Shown: positions 47,865 through 57,009 of the stretch, in pieces
Layout of the letters: every line of letters starts with the position of its first letter
Numbering within the stretch: position 1 is the stretch's first letter
Assembly (NCBI RefSeq): GCF_044457565.1
Contig: NZ_JBITGZ010000021.1
Location: forward strand, 66,927 to 130,926
Length of the DNA: 64,000 nt
Source: Kitasatospora sp044457565
GTDB lineage: Bacteria > Actinomycetota > Actinomycetes > Streptomycetales > Streptomycetaceae
Direction: 5' to 3'
Notes under the pieces: model-generated
What the model saw: only the letters and a program-made list of their open reading frames with translations
Database searches by the model: none
What the model was told of the DNA's origin: nothing
Made by a program: the position numbers and the translations under genes

Positions 47865-48312
47865 CCGGCCGACGGCCGACGGTGCCCCCACACGGGCTGT
47901 GTGGGGACACCGGTCCGCCCGTGCGGGCATACCCGGGGCCGGGCGGCCACACCCGCGATCTCGGCCGCTTCGGCGCACCCGTGGCACGCTCACGCACGTT
48001 CCTGCGATCCGGCGAGTCCACCCCGTCACCGGGTGTGGCCTTCCTGTCGCCGGACACCAGGTATTCGGAGCGCACGGGCGAGCGGTTTGGTGGTGACTCG
48101 CCCGAACCTGCTGCGACGGTGCGGCCGGCGGAGCCGCCTCCGGTGCGAGGGGGTTCAGCGGCGGCGGCCCCGTGCCTTCCCTTCGCCACCGCCCGGCAGG
48201 GGGGTTTGCCGGCCGGTCGTCGATTCACCCGTTCGGTGGAGCAGGCCGGCCGGGAGGCGGCCCCGCCGCCCCGTCCGCCCACCCCCGCACGCCCCGGGCG
48301 GTAGGCCGACGG
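47865..48312. other. Convergent intergenic region with hairpins, no gene seen
   Basis: 448 bases between the phosphatase (+) and rskA (-). A hairpin at 47886-47906 (CCCCACAC and GTGTGGGG) probably terminates the phosphatase transcript. Small open frames here show no motif or ribosome site. Confidence 0.5.
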
Positions 48313-49068
48313 TCAGCTCAACGGCACCAGCATCATCGGCGCACTCGTCGGCGCCGCCGAGCCGCCCGCCGGCTCCACGGTCACGCCGACGCCCACGGCC
48401 CCGTCGATGCCGCCCGTGAGCAGCGTCGATCCGTTGGAGGAGGGCAGCAGCCCGGCCGGCCGCATCGTGCCGGAGTCGTTGAACCAGAGCTCGTACACCT
48501 TGCCCTCCGGCAGCGCCGGCAGGCGCCCGGCCAGGAACCCGGCCTGGTCACGGCTCTGCGACCACACCACCGTGCCGACGCCTGAGCCCGCCCGCACCGT
48601 CCTGGTCCGGGCGTCCGGCGTGGTCAGCAACGCACTGAACGCGGCGGTCTGCTGCTGGAGCTGCGCCGCCTGCCGGTCGGCCCGCTGCGCGGCCTGGTGC
48701 TCGGACACGGCGACCCCGCCGAGGCCGAGGGCGACGGCCACCGAGGCGGCCAGCGCGAACTTCGGCCAGGAGCGCGCGAGGCGACTCCTGTGCTCCTCCG
48801 GCGCCCCCTCACGCTCGTCCAGCGGATCCCCGGGGCCGAGCTGCCGGACGGAGCCGATGCCTGCCAGCACCCTGGCCTTCAGTTCCGGCGGCGGCGGCGC
48901 GGCCTCGGCGGTGCCCAGCCGGGCCAGTGCCGCCCGGAACTCCTGCACCTCCAGGGCGCAGGCCTGGCAGGCCAGCAGGTGCAGTTCGAACTCCCGGCTC
49001 TCCGAGTCGGGCAGCGCGTGGGCCGCGTAGGCCCCGGTGAGCGTGTGCAGATCGGCGGCCGCGGTCAC
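48313..49068 (-). CDS. rskA: Anti-sigma-K factor, RskA family
   Basis: A 251-aa protein: an N-terminal zinc anti-sigma domain (LTGAYAAHALPDSESREFELHLLACQACALEVQEFRAALA, the HxxxCxxC pattern), one membrane segment at about 105-125 (FALAASVAVALGLGGVAV), and an extracytoplasmic RskA domain ending with a strand-rich C-terminus. It starts with a GTG overlapping the sigma-factor stop (GTGA), so it is made with its sigma factor. It should hold SigK at the membrane and release it on regulated proteolysis; the signal is unknown. Confidence 0.92.
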   Translation of the reverse strand: MTAAADLHTLTGAYAAHALPDSESREFELHLLACQACALEVQEFRAALARLGTAEAAPPPPELKARVLAGIGSVRQLGPGDPLDEREGAPEEHRSRLARSWPKFALAASVAVALGLGGVAVSEHQAAQRADRQAAQLQQQTAAFSALLTTPDARTRTVRAGSGVGTVVWSQSRDQAGFLAGRLPALPEGKVYELWFNDSGTMRPAGLLPSSNGSTLLTGGIDGAVGVGVTVEPAGGSAAPTSAPMMLVPLS

Positions 49069-49649
49069 GACCCCACCCCCAGGCAGTCGCGCAGCCGGAT
49101 CAGCGCATCCCGCATGCGGGTCTTGATGGTGCCCAGTGGCACCCCCAGCATCTCGGCGGTCTCCCGGTACGAACAGCCCCGGTAGTACGCCAGCGTGACC
49201 GACTCGCGCTGGAGCTCGGTCAGCATGTTCAGGCAGCGCCGGACCTGCTCGCGCTCCAGCCGGTTCTCCACCTGCTCGGCCACCTCGTCGTAGGCCGGTA
49301 CGTGGGCCCGGGCGGCTGCCCGGCGGTCCCGGTCGGCGGCGGCCTGCGCGCTGCGCACCCGGTCCACGGCCCGTCGGTGGGCGAGGGTCATCACCCAGGC
49401 CATCACCTCGCCGCGTTCGGGCTGGTAGCGGGCGGCGGTCCGCCAGATCTCCAGCATGACCTCCTGGGTCACCTCCTCCGACTGCGAGGGGTCCCGCAGC
49501 ACCCGGCGCACCAGGCCGAGCACCGGCCCGGCCACCGCGTCGTAGAAGCGGCCGAAGGCGTCCTGGTCCCCGAAGGCGGTCCTGGCCAGCAGTTCCTTGA
49601 GGTCCGGGCCGCGCCGGTGCGGGCCCGCCAGATGGACGACGGTGTTCAC
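49065..49649 (-). CDS. sigK: ECF sigma factor, SigK type
   Basis: A 194-aa group IV sigma factor. Region 2 is at residues 25-95 (FYDAVAGPVLGLVRRVLRDPSQSEEVTQEVMLEIWR, then AWVMTLAHRRAVDRVRS) and region 4 at 135-185 (LQRESVTLAYYRGCSYRETAEMLGVPLGTIKTRMRDALIRLRD). The start is one of two adjacent GTG codons (49649 or 49652) behind GGGGG. It is coupled to rskA. The divergent and downstream envelope genes, including a fasciclin lipoprotein, resemble the target genes of mycobacterial SigK, so autoregulation of this region is plausible. Confidence 0.92.
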   Translation of the reverse strand: MNTVVHLAGPHRRGPDLKELLARTAFGDQDAFGRFYDAVAGPVLGLVRRVLRDPSQSEEVTQEVMLEIWRTAARYQPERGEVMAWVMTLAHRRAVDRVRSAQAAADRDRRAAARAHVPAYDEVAEQVENRLEREQVRRCLNMLTELQRESVTLAYYRGCSYRETAEMLGVPLGTIKTRMRDALIRLRDCLGVGS

Positions 49650-50065
49650 CACGCCACCCCCGGACGTCCCGCGCCGCGCGGCGTCGGTCGCTGGTACGGG
49701 ACCGGAGGACGGCCCTTCGGTCGGGTAGCGGGCATTGGCAGGCCTCCTGCTGAATGGCGCTGATCGTCGAGCGGTTCGAGCGATGTCGGCGGTACGGGCG
49801 GGCGGTACGGGCGGGCGGCGCGGTCGAGTCGGCGGGGCACCGGAACGGGAACCTCCGCTCCTGTGTCCTGGCATACCGTGTTCGGACCCGTCATCCTCCC
49901 GGATTGCCCGGGTCACCACCGAAAATCCCGGCCGTGGGCCAAACCTCCGCGCCGACGGCACCGAATCCCCCCGGGCTGAGCCCACCGCCGTACGGAGCCC
50001 GCCGCCGTGCGGGTCCCGCCCACCACGGAGACCATCGAGCTGACCCGCCACCGCAGGAGGCCGCG
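49650..50065. promoter_or_regulatory. Divergent promoter region between sigK and the SDR gene
   Basis: 416 bases without a supported gene. It should hold the sigK promoter and the divergent SDR-DUF2867 promoter. I did not find a repeat or motif clear enough to call. Confidence 0.4.
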
Positions 50066-51616
50066 ATGCCCGACCCCGCCGGCGCCCCGTGGAGCGCCCC
50101 CGGCACCGACCCGCCGAGCAGTGCCCACCTCCACGTCCTGGTCACCGGCGCCACCGGCTACATCGGCGGCCGGCTGGTGCCCGAGCTGCTGGCCGCCGGC
50201 CACCGGGTGCGCTGCCTGGTCCGCGATCCGGGACGACTGCGCGACCACCCCTGGCGCGGCCGGGTGGAGAGCGTCCGAGGCGATGTGACCCGGCCCGACA
50301 CCCTGGCCGCCGCCTTCGAGGGCATCGAGGCGGCCTACTTCCTGGTGCACGCGCTCGGCACCGGGCCGTCCTTCGAGCAGCGCGACCGCGAGGCCGCCGA
50401 GGCCTTCGGCCGGGCCGCGGCCGCGGCGGGCGTCCGGCGGATCGTCTACCTCGGCGGTCTGGTGCCCGCCGGGGTGCCGGCCTCCGAGCTCTCGCCCCAC
50501 CTGCGTTCGCGGGCCGAGGTGGGCCGGATCCTGCGGGCGTCCGGGGTCCCCACCGCGGAGCTGCGGGCCGCCGTGATCATCGGCTCCGGCTCGGCCTCCT
50601 TCGAGATGCTGCGCCACCTCACCGAGCGGCTGCCGGTGATGGTCACCCCGAGCTGGGTGGGTACCCGGATCCAGCCGATCGCCGTCCGGGACGTGCTCCG
50701 CTACCTGGTCGCCGCCGTCCGGCTGCCGCCCGAGGTCAACCGGACCTTCGACGTCGGCGGTCCGGACGTGCTCACCTACCGGGAGATGATGCTCCGCTAC
50801 GCGCGGGTGGCCGGGCTCCCCCGCCGGGTGATCGTGCCGGTGCCGGTGCTGACGCCGAGCCTGTCCAGCCACTGGGTCGGCCTGGTCACCCCCGTACCGA
50901 GCGGGCTGGCCCGGCCACTGGTGGAGTCGCTGCGGCACGAGGTGGTGTGCGGCGAGCACGACATCGCGACCCACGTCCCCGACCCGGCGGTCGGGCTGAT
51001 CGGGTTCGACCAGGCCGTCCGCCTCGCCCTCAAGCGCATCCGGGAGGCGGACGTCGCCACCCGCTGGTCTTCGGCCTCGCTGCCGGGCGCGCCGAGCGAC
51101 CCGCTGCCCACCGACCCGGAGTGGGCCGGCGGCAGCCTGTACCAGAACGAGCAGGAGCTGGCGGTGGACGCCTCCCCGGCGGCGCTGTGGGAGGTGGTCG
51201 AGGGCATCGGCGGCGAGAACGGCTGGTACTCCTTCGCGCCGGCGTGGGCGCTGCGCGGCCGGCTGGACCGCCTGGTCGGCGGGGTGGGTCTGCGGCGCGG
51301 GCGGCGCGATCCGGCCCGGCTGCGGGTCGGGGACTCGCTGGACTTCTGGCGGGTCGAGGAGATCGAGCCCGGCAGGCTGCTGCGGCTGCGGGCCGAGATG
51401 CGGCTGCCGGGGCCGGCCTGGCTGGAGCTGCGGGTGGAGCCGGGCCCGGACGGCGGCGCGGTCTACCACCAGCGCGCGCTGTTCCACCCGCACGGCCTGG
51501 CGGGGCACGCGTACTGGTGGGCCGTCGCGCCGTTCCACCGCGCGGTCTTCGGCGGCATGGCGCGCAACATCACCGCCCGGGCCCGGCAGACGGCCGCCAC
51601 CGGGCCGACGACCTGA
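50066..51616 (+). CDS. NAD(P)-binding SDR-e protein fused to DUF2867 domain
   Basis: A 516-aa two-domain protein. Residues 20-300 are an extended SDR with VLVTGATGYIGGRLVPELLAAGHRVRCLVRDP and FLVHALG; residues 340-505 form a DUF2867 (START-like) domain with GGENGWYSFAPAWALRGRLDRLVGGVGLRRGRRDP and GMARNI near the end. CAGGAGG stands before the ATG at 50066. It is divergent from sigK. The combination is common in actinobacteria; a role in envelope or redox biology is likely but unproven. Confidence 0.88.
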   Translation: MPDPAGAPWSAPGTDPPSSAHLHVLVTGATGYIGGRLVPELLAAGHRVRCLVRDPGRLRDHPWRGRVESVRGDVTRPDTLAAAFEGIEAAYFLVHALGTGPSFEQRDREAAEAFGRAAAAAGVRRIVYLGGLVPAGVPASELSPHLRSRAEVGRILRASGVPTAELRAAVIIGSGSASFEMLRHLTERLPVMVTPSWVGTRIQPIAVRDVLRYLVAAVRLPPEVNRTFDVGGPDVLTYREMMLRYARVAGLPRRVIVPVPVLTPSLSSHWVGLVTPVPSGLARPLVESLRHEVVCGEHDIATHVPDPAVGLIGFDQAVRLALKRIREADVATRWSSASLPGAPSDPLPTDPEWAGGSLYQNEQELAVDASPAALWEVVEGIGGENGWYSFAPAWALRGRLDRLVGGVGLRRGRRDPARLRVGDSLDFWRVEEIEPGRLLRLRAEMRLPGPAWLELRVEPGPDGGAVYHQRALFHPHGLAGHAYWWAVAPFHRAVFGGMARNITARARQTAATGPTT

Positions 51617-51825
51617 CGCTCCGGCACCGGCACGGCCGCCACCTGGACACACGTCATCCGCAGATCCCGTCATCCCGTCGCCACGTCACCGCGCCGGCCT
51701 GCCGGTCCGTCAGCCCTTGTACGCCACAGGATTCGGCCGCTGCACCCGGCCCGGCAGCGCGGCTCGTGCACGCTCCGGGAAAGATCCCGAAAACCCGCAC
51801 CCATCCGGCCGAGCCGCAGCCGCGA

Positions 51826-53496
51826 ATGTCAGGCGTGAGCACCTCCGAGACCGCCGCCCCCCCGCTTCAGCCGGGCCGGCCCGCAGCCGACCGGCCCCGT
51901 CGCCTCCGGTCCCTGGCCGCCCGTACGGCTGCCGGCGCGGCCGTCGGGCTCGCCTCGGCGGCGATGGCCCTGGCGGTCGGCGAGCTGACGGCGGCCCTGA
52001 CCGGGGCGGCGAGCGCGCCGGCGATCGCGGTCGGTTCCGCCGCGATCGACCTGACGCCGACCGCGTTGAAGGATTACGCGATCCGGACCTTCGGCACCAA
52101 CGACAAGCCGGTCCTGCTGGGCGGGATCTACCTGACGCTCGCCGCGCTGGCCGTGCTGGCCGGGCTGCTCGCGGTCCGCCGGCCGTGGGCGGGCGCCGCG
52201 CTGTTCGTGGGCTTCGCCGGGATCGGCGCCTGGGCCGCCCTCTCCCGCAGCACGGCGGACCCCTCCTACGCGCTGCCCTCCCTCGCCGCGGGCGCCGTCG
52301 GGGCTGCCGTGCTGGTACGGCTGGCCGCCGGCCTGAACCGGGCCGCCCTCGGGGCGCGCCACGAGGGCGGGCCGGAGGGCAGGGACGAGGGCAGGGACGA
52401 GAGCGAGGCTGAGCCGGCCCATGGCCCCGCCCGCCGGCGGGTCCTGATCGCCACCGGCGCCACCGTCGCCTTCGCGGCCGGCGCCGGCTGCGGCGGCCGC
52501 GCGCTGTCCACCGCCCGAAGTGACATCAGCGGCGCCCGGCTCGCCGTCCGGCTCCCGCCCGCCGCCCGAGCGGCCGCGCCGCCGCCGGCCGCCGCCCACC
52601 CGAACGTCGGCGGGCTCTCCACCTTCACCACCTCGAACGCCGACTTCTACCGCGTCGACACCGCCCTGACGCTGCCCCGGATCGACCCGGGCCGCTGGTC
52701 GCTGCGGGTCCACGGCCTGGTGGACCGTCCGCTGCTGATCAGCTTCGACGAGCTGCTGCGCCGCCCGCTGGAGGAGATGGACTACACCCTCTCCTGCGTC
52801 TCCAACGAGGTCGGCGGCCCGTACCTGGGCACCGCCCGCTGGCTGGGCGCCTCGCTGCCGGCCCTGCTGCGGGAGGCCGGGGTCCGCCGCGGCGCCGACC
52901 AGCTGGTCGGCCGGTCGCAGGACGGGATGACCATCGGCACCCCGCTGGACGCGGTGCTGGACGGCCGGCAGGCGCTGCTGGCGGTGGCGATGAACGGCGA
53001 GACGCTGCCCGTCGCACACGGCTTCCCCTGCCGCTCGCTGGTGCCCGGCCTGTACGGCTACGCCTCAGCCACCAAGTGGCTGGTCGACCTGGAGGTGACC
53101 AGCTTCGCCGCCTACGACCCGTACTGGGTCAAGCGCGGCTGGGACCGTACCGGGGCGGTCCGTACCGCCTCCCGGATCGAGATCCCGGCCGGCTTCGCCC
53201 GGGTACCTGCCGGGACGGTCACGGTGGCCGGCACCGCCTGGGCCACCCATCGCGGGATCTCCGCGGTGGAGGTCCGGGTCGACGAGGGCCCGTGGGCCGA
53301 GGCCACCCTCGCCGCGGACGCCGGTCCTGACCTGTGGCGCCAGTGGACGTACGACTGGACCGGCGCCCGGCCGGGCAACCACACCCTCCAGGTCCGGGCC
53401 ACCGACACCTCGGGCGCCGTACAGCCGCAGGCCCGTGCGACGCCCTTCCCAAGCGGCTCCACGGGCTGGCACAACACCGTGGTGACCGTCATCTGA
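51826..53496 (+). CDS. Membrane-anchored molybdopterin-dependent oxidoreductase, sulfite-oxidase family
   Basis: A 556-aa protein. The first 205 residues hold about four membrane segments. A twin-arginine-like RRRVLIATGATVAFAAGAG follows at about 205-225 as a further anchor. Then comes a sulfite-oxidase-type Mo-cofactor domain (WSLRVHGLVDRPLLISFDELL, DYTLSCVSNEVGGPYLGTARWLGASLP with the Mo-ligand Cys, HGFPCRSLVPGLYGYASATKW) and a C-terminal Ig-like domain (ATHRGISAVEVRVDEGPWAEA). The start used is the ATG at 51826; a GTG at 51835 is possible. It lies in the sigK region and acts outside the cytoplasmic membrane; the substrate is unknown. Confidence 0.9.
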   Translation: MSGVSTSETAAPPLQPGRPAADRPRRLRSLAARTAAGAAVGLASAAMALAVGELTAALTGAASAPAIAVGSAAIDLTPTALKDYAIRTFGTNDKPVLLGGIYLTLAALAVLAGLLAVRRPWAGAALFVGFAGIGAWAALSRSTADPSYALPSLAAGAVGAAVLVRLAAGLNRAALGARHEGGPEGRDEGRDESEAEPAHGPARRRVLIATGATVAFAAGAGCGGRALSTARSDISGARLAVRLPPAARAAAPPPAAAHPNVGGLSTFTTSNADFYRVDTALTLPRIDPGRWSLRVHGLVDRPLLISFDELLRRPLEEMDYTLSCVSNEVGGPYLGTARWLGASLPALLREAGVRRGADQLVGRSQDGMTIGTPLDAVLDGRQALLAVAMNGETLPVAHGFPCRSLVPGLYGYASATKWLVDLEVTSFAAYDPYWVKRGWDRTGAVRTASRIEIPAGFARVPAGTVTVAGTAWATHRGISAVEVRVDEGPWAEATLAADAGPDLWRQWTYDWTGARPGNHTLQVRATDTSGAVQPQARATPFPSGSTGWHNTVVTVI

Positions 53497-53616
53497 CCAC
53501 CCCTCACCAGCCACACCACCAGCCTTACCCGCCCCACCCGTAACCACTCAACTCGCCCATGTACACCGGCCGTGGCACCGCCATGCCCGGAACCTGACCC
53601 AGCCCTAGGAGTCACC

Positions 53617-54339
53617 GTGTCCACGATCACCACCTCCGCCCGTGTTCGCGCCGTCGCCGCCCTGCTCGCCGCCGGCGCGCTCAGCCTCTCCCTGACGGCC
53701 TGCGGCGGCGACGACGACGGCGGCTACTCGAACTCCGCCGCCCAGGGTGGTGGTTCCGGCGGCGCCGCCGCCGCTCCGGCCGCTCCCGCGAACGCCGCCA
53801 ACGCCGCCGGAGCCGCGAACCCCGCCGGGGCCGCCGGGGCCGCGAACCCCGCCGGAGCCGCGGGCCAGCCGTTCGGTGCGGCCTGCGCCGCCGTGCCGCC
53901 GAACGGCGCCGGCAGCTTCTCCGGCATGGCCCAGGACCCGGTCGCCACCGCCGCCTCCAACAACCCGCTGCTGTCGACGCTGGTCACCGCGGTCAAGGCC
54001 GCCGGGCTCGTCGACACCCTCAACTCGGCCAAGGACATCACGGTGTACGCGCCGACCAACGAAGCGTTCGCGAAGATCCCGAAGGCGACCCTGGACGCGG
54101 TGCTGGCCGACAAGGCCAAGCTCACCGCGATCCTGACCTACCACGTCAGCCCGGGCGGCACCGCCCCCACCGCCCTCCCCGGCATGCACAAGACCCTGCA
54201 GGGCGGCCAGCTCACGGTCGCCGGCTCCGGTCAGAACTTCACCGTGAACGGCAACTCAAAGGTGCTGTGCGGCAACGTGAAGACGGCCAACGCCACGGTC
54301 TACATCGTCGACACCGTGCTGATGCCGCCCGCCTCCTGA
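53617..54339 (+). CDS. Fasciclin-domain lipoprotein (MPT83/MPT70-like)
   Basis: A 240-aa secreted lipoprotein. The signal peptide ends in the lipobox LSLTAC (Cys at about residue 30), followed by a Gly/Ala/Asn/Pro linker to about residue 85 with repeats of AANPAGAAG. The FAS1 domain (about 105-238) has NNPLLSTLVTAVKAAGLVDTLNSAKDITVYAPTNEAFAKIP and YHVSPGG, with a C-terminal ATVYIVDTVLMPP. The start is the GTG at 53617 with TAGGAG upstream. In mycobacteria the homologous MPT70/MPT83 are the main SigK targets, so the nearby sigK-rskA pair probably controls it. Function is probably adhesion or envelope structure. Confidence 0.93.
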   Translation: MSTITTSARVRAVAALLAAGALSLSLTACGGDDDGGYSNSAAQGGGSGGAAAAPAAPANAANAAGAANPAGAAGAANPAGAAGQPFGAACAAVPPNGAGSFSGMAQDPVATAASNNPLLSTLVTAVKAAGLVDTLNSAKDITVYAPTNEAFAKIPKATLDAVLADKAKLTAILTYHVSPGGTAPTALPGMHKTLQGGQLTVAGSGQNFTVNGNSKVLCGNVKTANATVYIVDTVLMPPAS

Positions 54340-54432
54340 CCGATCCGGCCCCGGCGTGGTGCGGCGCGGCGTTTGTCGGTGCGCCGTGCCACGCTGGCCG
54401 TCCGGCAGAACCTAGGAATCGAGGGCCGCACG

Positions 54433-54822
54433 ATGAGCACCAGCGCCACCGGGACGTTCGACCTGACGTCATGGCGGCCGGAGGAGGCCGCCGAGGGCTC
54501 GCTCCTCGGCCGGGCCCGGATCACCAAGTCCTTCCAGGGTGACCTGACGGGCACCAGCACGGTGGACATGCTGACGGTGGCCGACACCGCCGGCAACCCG
54601 GTGGCGTACGTCGCGGTCGAGCTGGTCACCGGCGAACTGGGCGGCCGCAAGGGCTCCTTCGCCCTCCAGCACAGCGCTCCCGGCAGCCACGGTGAGCGCC
54701 TCGCGATCCAGGTCGTCCCCGGCACCGGCACCGGTGACCTCACGGGCATCACCGGCACCCTGGAGATCGTCCGCCCCGAGGACGGCAGTCACTCCTACAC
54801 GCTGGAGTACACCCTCGTCTGA
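54433..54822 (+). CDS. DUF3224 family protein
   Basis: A 129-aa protein matching the DUF3224 family: TGTFDLTSWRPEEAAEGSLLGRARITKSFQGDLTGTSTVDMLT, then YVAVELVTGELGGRKGSFALQHSA and GTGTGDLTGITGTLEI. These are small beta-barrel proteins (allene-oxide-cyclase-like) with no known reaction. The start is the ATG at 54433. It is followed directly by a very unusual G/C homopolymer region. Confidence 0.9.
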   Translation: MSTSATGTFDLTSWRPEEAAEGSLLGRARITKSFQGDLTGTSTVDMLTVADTAGNPVAYVAVELVTGELGGRKGSFALQHSAPGSHGERLAIQVVPGTGTGDLTGITGTLEIVRPEDGSHSYTLEYTLV

Positions 54823-54860
54823 TCCCTCGGTACGGCGCGCAGGCGTGGAGCGCGGCCCGT

Positions 54861-55012
<152 letters not shown>

Positions 55013-55052
55013 ACCCCCCACGGCTCGACCGGGCCCCCGCCGCAACACCGGA

Positions 55053-55083
55053 AGCCCCGGGCCGCATCGTGCGGTCCGGGGCT
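55053..55083. terminator. Hairpin downstream of ohr
   Basis: Arms 55053-55066 and 55070-55083 pair over 14 positions with one G-T wobble and a TCG loop. It stands 36 bases after the ohr stop on the minus strand and can serve both convergent transcripts. Confidence 0.8.
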
Positions 55084-55118
55084 CCTCGGGCATGGCGTCA
55101 CAGGGTGACCGGGTGTGC

Positions 55119-55529
<411 letters not shown>

Positions 55530-55592
55530 CTAACCGGTCCCTTCTCGCGTCGGCGGCCGTTCCCGGCTCGCCCTCTGTCCATAAGTAGAGCA

Positions 55593-55607
55593 CGCAATTG
55601 AATTGCG
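55593..55607. promoter_or_regulatory. OhrR operator palindrome
   Basis: CGCAATT-G-AATTGCG is a perfect 7-1-7 dyad between divergent ohr and ohrR. AT-rich palindromes of this kind are the known OhrR sites, and the sequence stands out in a GC-rich background. A second weaker half-site (CAACTGCG) follows at about 55615. Confidence 0.8.
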
Positions 55608-55645
55608 CACAACTCAACTGCGTACGGCACAGCTATCCTGGAGGC

Positions 55646-56113
55646 ATGACCAAGCTGTCCCAGGTACCCGAGAGCGAGCTGCTCCGGCTCGACAACCAGA
55701 TCTGCTTCTCCCTGCACGCCGCCTCGCGCGCATTCGGCGGCGTGTACCGGGTGATCCTCAAGGACCTCGGGCTGACCTACCCGCAGTACCTGGTCATGCT
55801 GGTGCTCTGGGAGCACGGCGAGCTGCCCGTCAAGCAGATCGGCGCGTACCTGCGACTGGACTCCGGCACCCTCTCCCCGCTGCTCAAGCGGCTGGAGGCG
55901 ACCGGCTACGTCCGGCGCGCGCGCAGCACCGAGGACGAGCGCTCGGTCACCGTCGAGCTCACCGAGGCCGGTACGGCGCTGCGCGAACGGGCGGTGTGCG
56001 TGCCGCAGAAGATCGTGGAGGTCACCGACCTCTCGCTGGACGAGAGCGTGATGCTCCAGTCCCTGCTGGCCCGGGTCACCGGCTCGCTGGACGCCGCCGC
56101 CCCGCGCGACTGA
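55646..56113 (+). CDS. ohrR: MarR-family organic peroxide sensor
   Basis: A 155-aa MarR protein. The peroxide-sensing Cys is in LDNQICFSLHAASRAF near residue 20, and the winged helix lies at about 55-100 (LPVKQIGAYLRLDSGTLSPLLKRLEATGYVRRARSTEDERSVTVELT). It starts with the ATG at 55646 after GGAGG. OhrR represses ohr and itself until the Cys is oxidised. A further Cys in AVCVPQKI (about residue 119) suggests the two-Cys class. Confidence 0.95.
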   Translation: MTKLSQVPESELLRLDNQICFSLHAASRAFGGVYRVILKDLGLTYPQYLVMLVLWEHGELPVKQIGAYLRLDSGTLSPLLKRLEATGYVRRARSTEDERSVTVELTEAGTALRERAVCVPQKIVEVTDLSLDESVMLQSLLARVTGSLDAAAPRD

Positions 56114-56244
56114 GGCCCGCAGCCCGGGGCACGCGACCGAGGCGGAGGAGCGGCGCCGAATAGTATCGCCCGCTCGGAGGCTTCCCGAGCGGCGGCGGGC
56201 TTGCCATCGTGGAGCGGGGACGGTCCACCGAAAGGGTGAGCGCG

Positions 56245-56958
56245 ATGACGCAGCTGACGGGACGCGAGCTGACGGTCGATCAGATCGTCGACCGGATGCG
56301 GGAGATCGGGCGTGGCCTGGGCGACTCGGACGGCGTCGGCGTCTTCAACCGGATGTACCTGACCGTCACCGAGCTGGTCCGCGACCGCCTGGCGGGAGCG
56401 TACTTCGACGACCCGGGCACGGTCGCCGAGCTCGACGCGCTGTTCGCCGGGCGCTACCTGACCGCCGTCGACGCGGCCGCCGGCGGCCGGCGCCCGCCCG
56501 CGTGCTGGCGCCCCCTGTTCGAGCTGCGCGCCCACCCGGGCATCCACCCGCTCCAGTTCGCGTTGTCCGGGATGAACGCCCACATCGAGCACGACCTGCC
56601 GTTCGCCGTCGTCGACACCTGCCGTCTGCTCGACCGGGAGCCGCACGACCTGGCGGCCGACTACCGGCGGATCAACGAGCTGCTGGCCCAGGTGGAGGGC
56701 GAGGTCAGGGAGAGCCTGCTGCCGGGGCCGGACGCACTGGACCTGGCCGGGCCGCTGGCCCACGTCCTGGGCGTCTGGTCGATCGACCGGGCCCGCGAGG
56801 CGGCCTGGGCGAGCGTCCTCGCCCTCTGGGAGCTGCGCCGGGTGCCGCTCGCGTACGGGGCCCTGGGTGTGGCGCTGGACGGCTCGGTCGGCATGGTCGG
56901 CCGGGCGCTGCTCACGCCGCTCGACGGACATGCCGAGGCCGGCCCGGCCGCGTACTGA
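56245..56958 (+). CDS. DUF5995 family protein
   Basis: A 237-aa soluble helical protein. The pattern VGVFNRMYLTVTELVRDRLAGAYFDDP, then WRPLFELRAHPGIHPLQFALSGMNAHIEHDLPFAVVDTCRLLD and SIDRAREAAWASVLALWELR, fits the actinobacterial DUF5995 family. Conserved His residues (HAHI-like NAHIEHD) might bind metal. It lies alone between ohrR and guaB1 (convergent). Function unknown. Confidence 0.82.
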   Translation: MTQLTGRELTVDQIVDRMREIGRGLGDSDGVGVFNRMYLTVTELVRDRLAGAYFDDPGTVAELDALFAGRYLTAVDAAAGGRRPPACWRPLFELRAHPGIHPLQFALSGMNAHIEHDLPFAVVDTCRLLDREPHDLAADYRRINELLAQVEGEVRESLLPGPDALDLAGPLAHVLGVWSIDRAREAAWASVLALWELRRVPLAYGALGVALDGSVGMVGRALLTPLDGHAEAGPAAY

Positions 56959-57009
56959 TCAGCGCGCGGCCGGGCCGGCCTTCGGGTCCGGCTCGGGGCC
57001 GGGCCGGAC

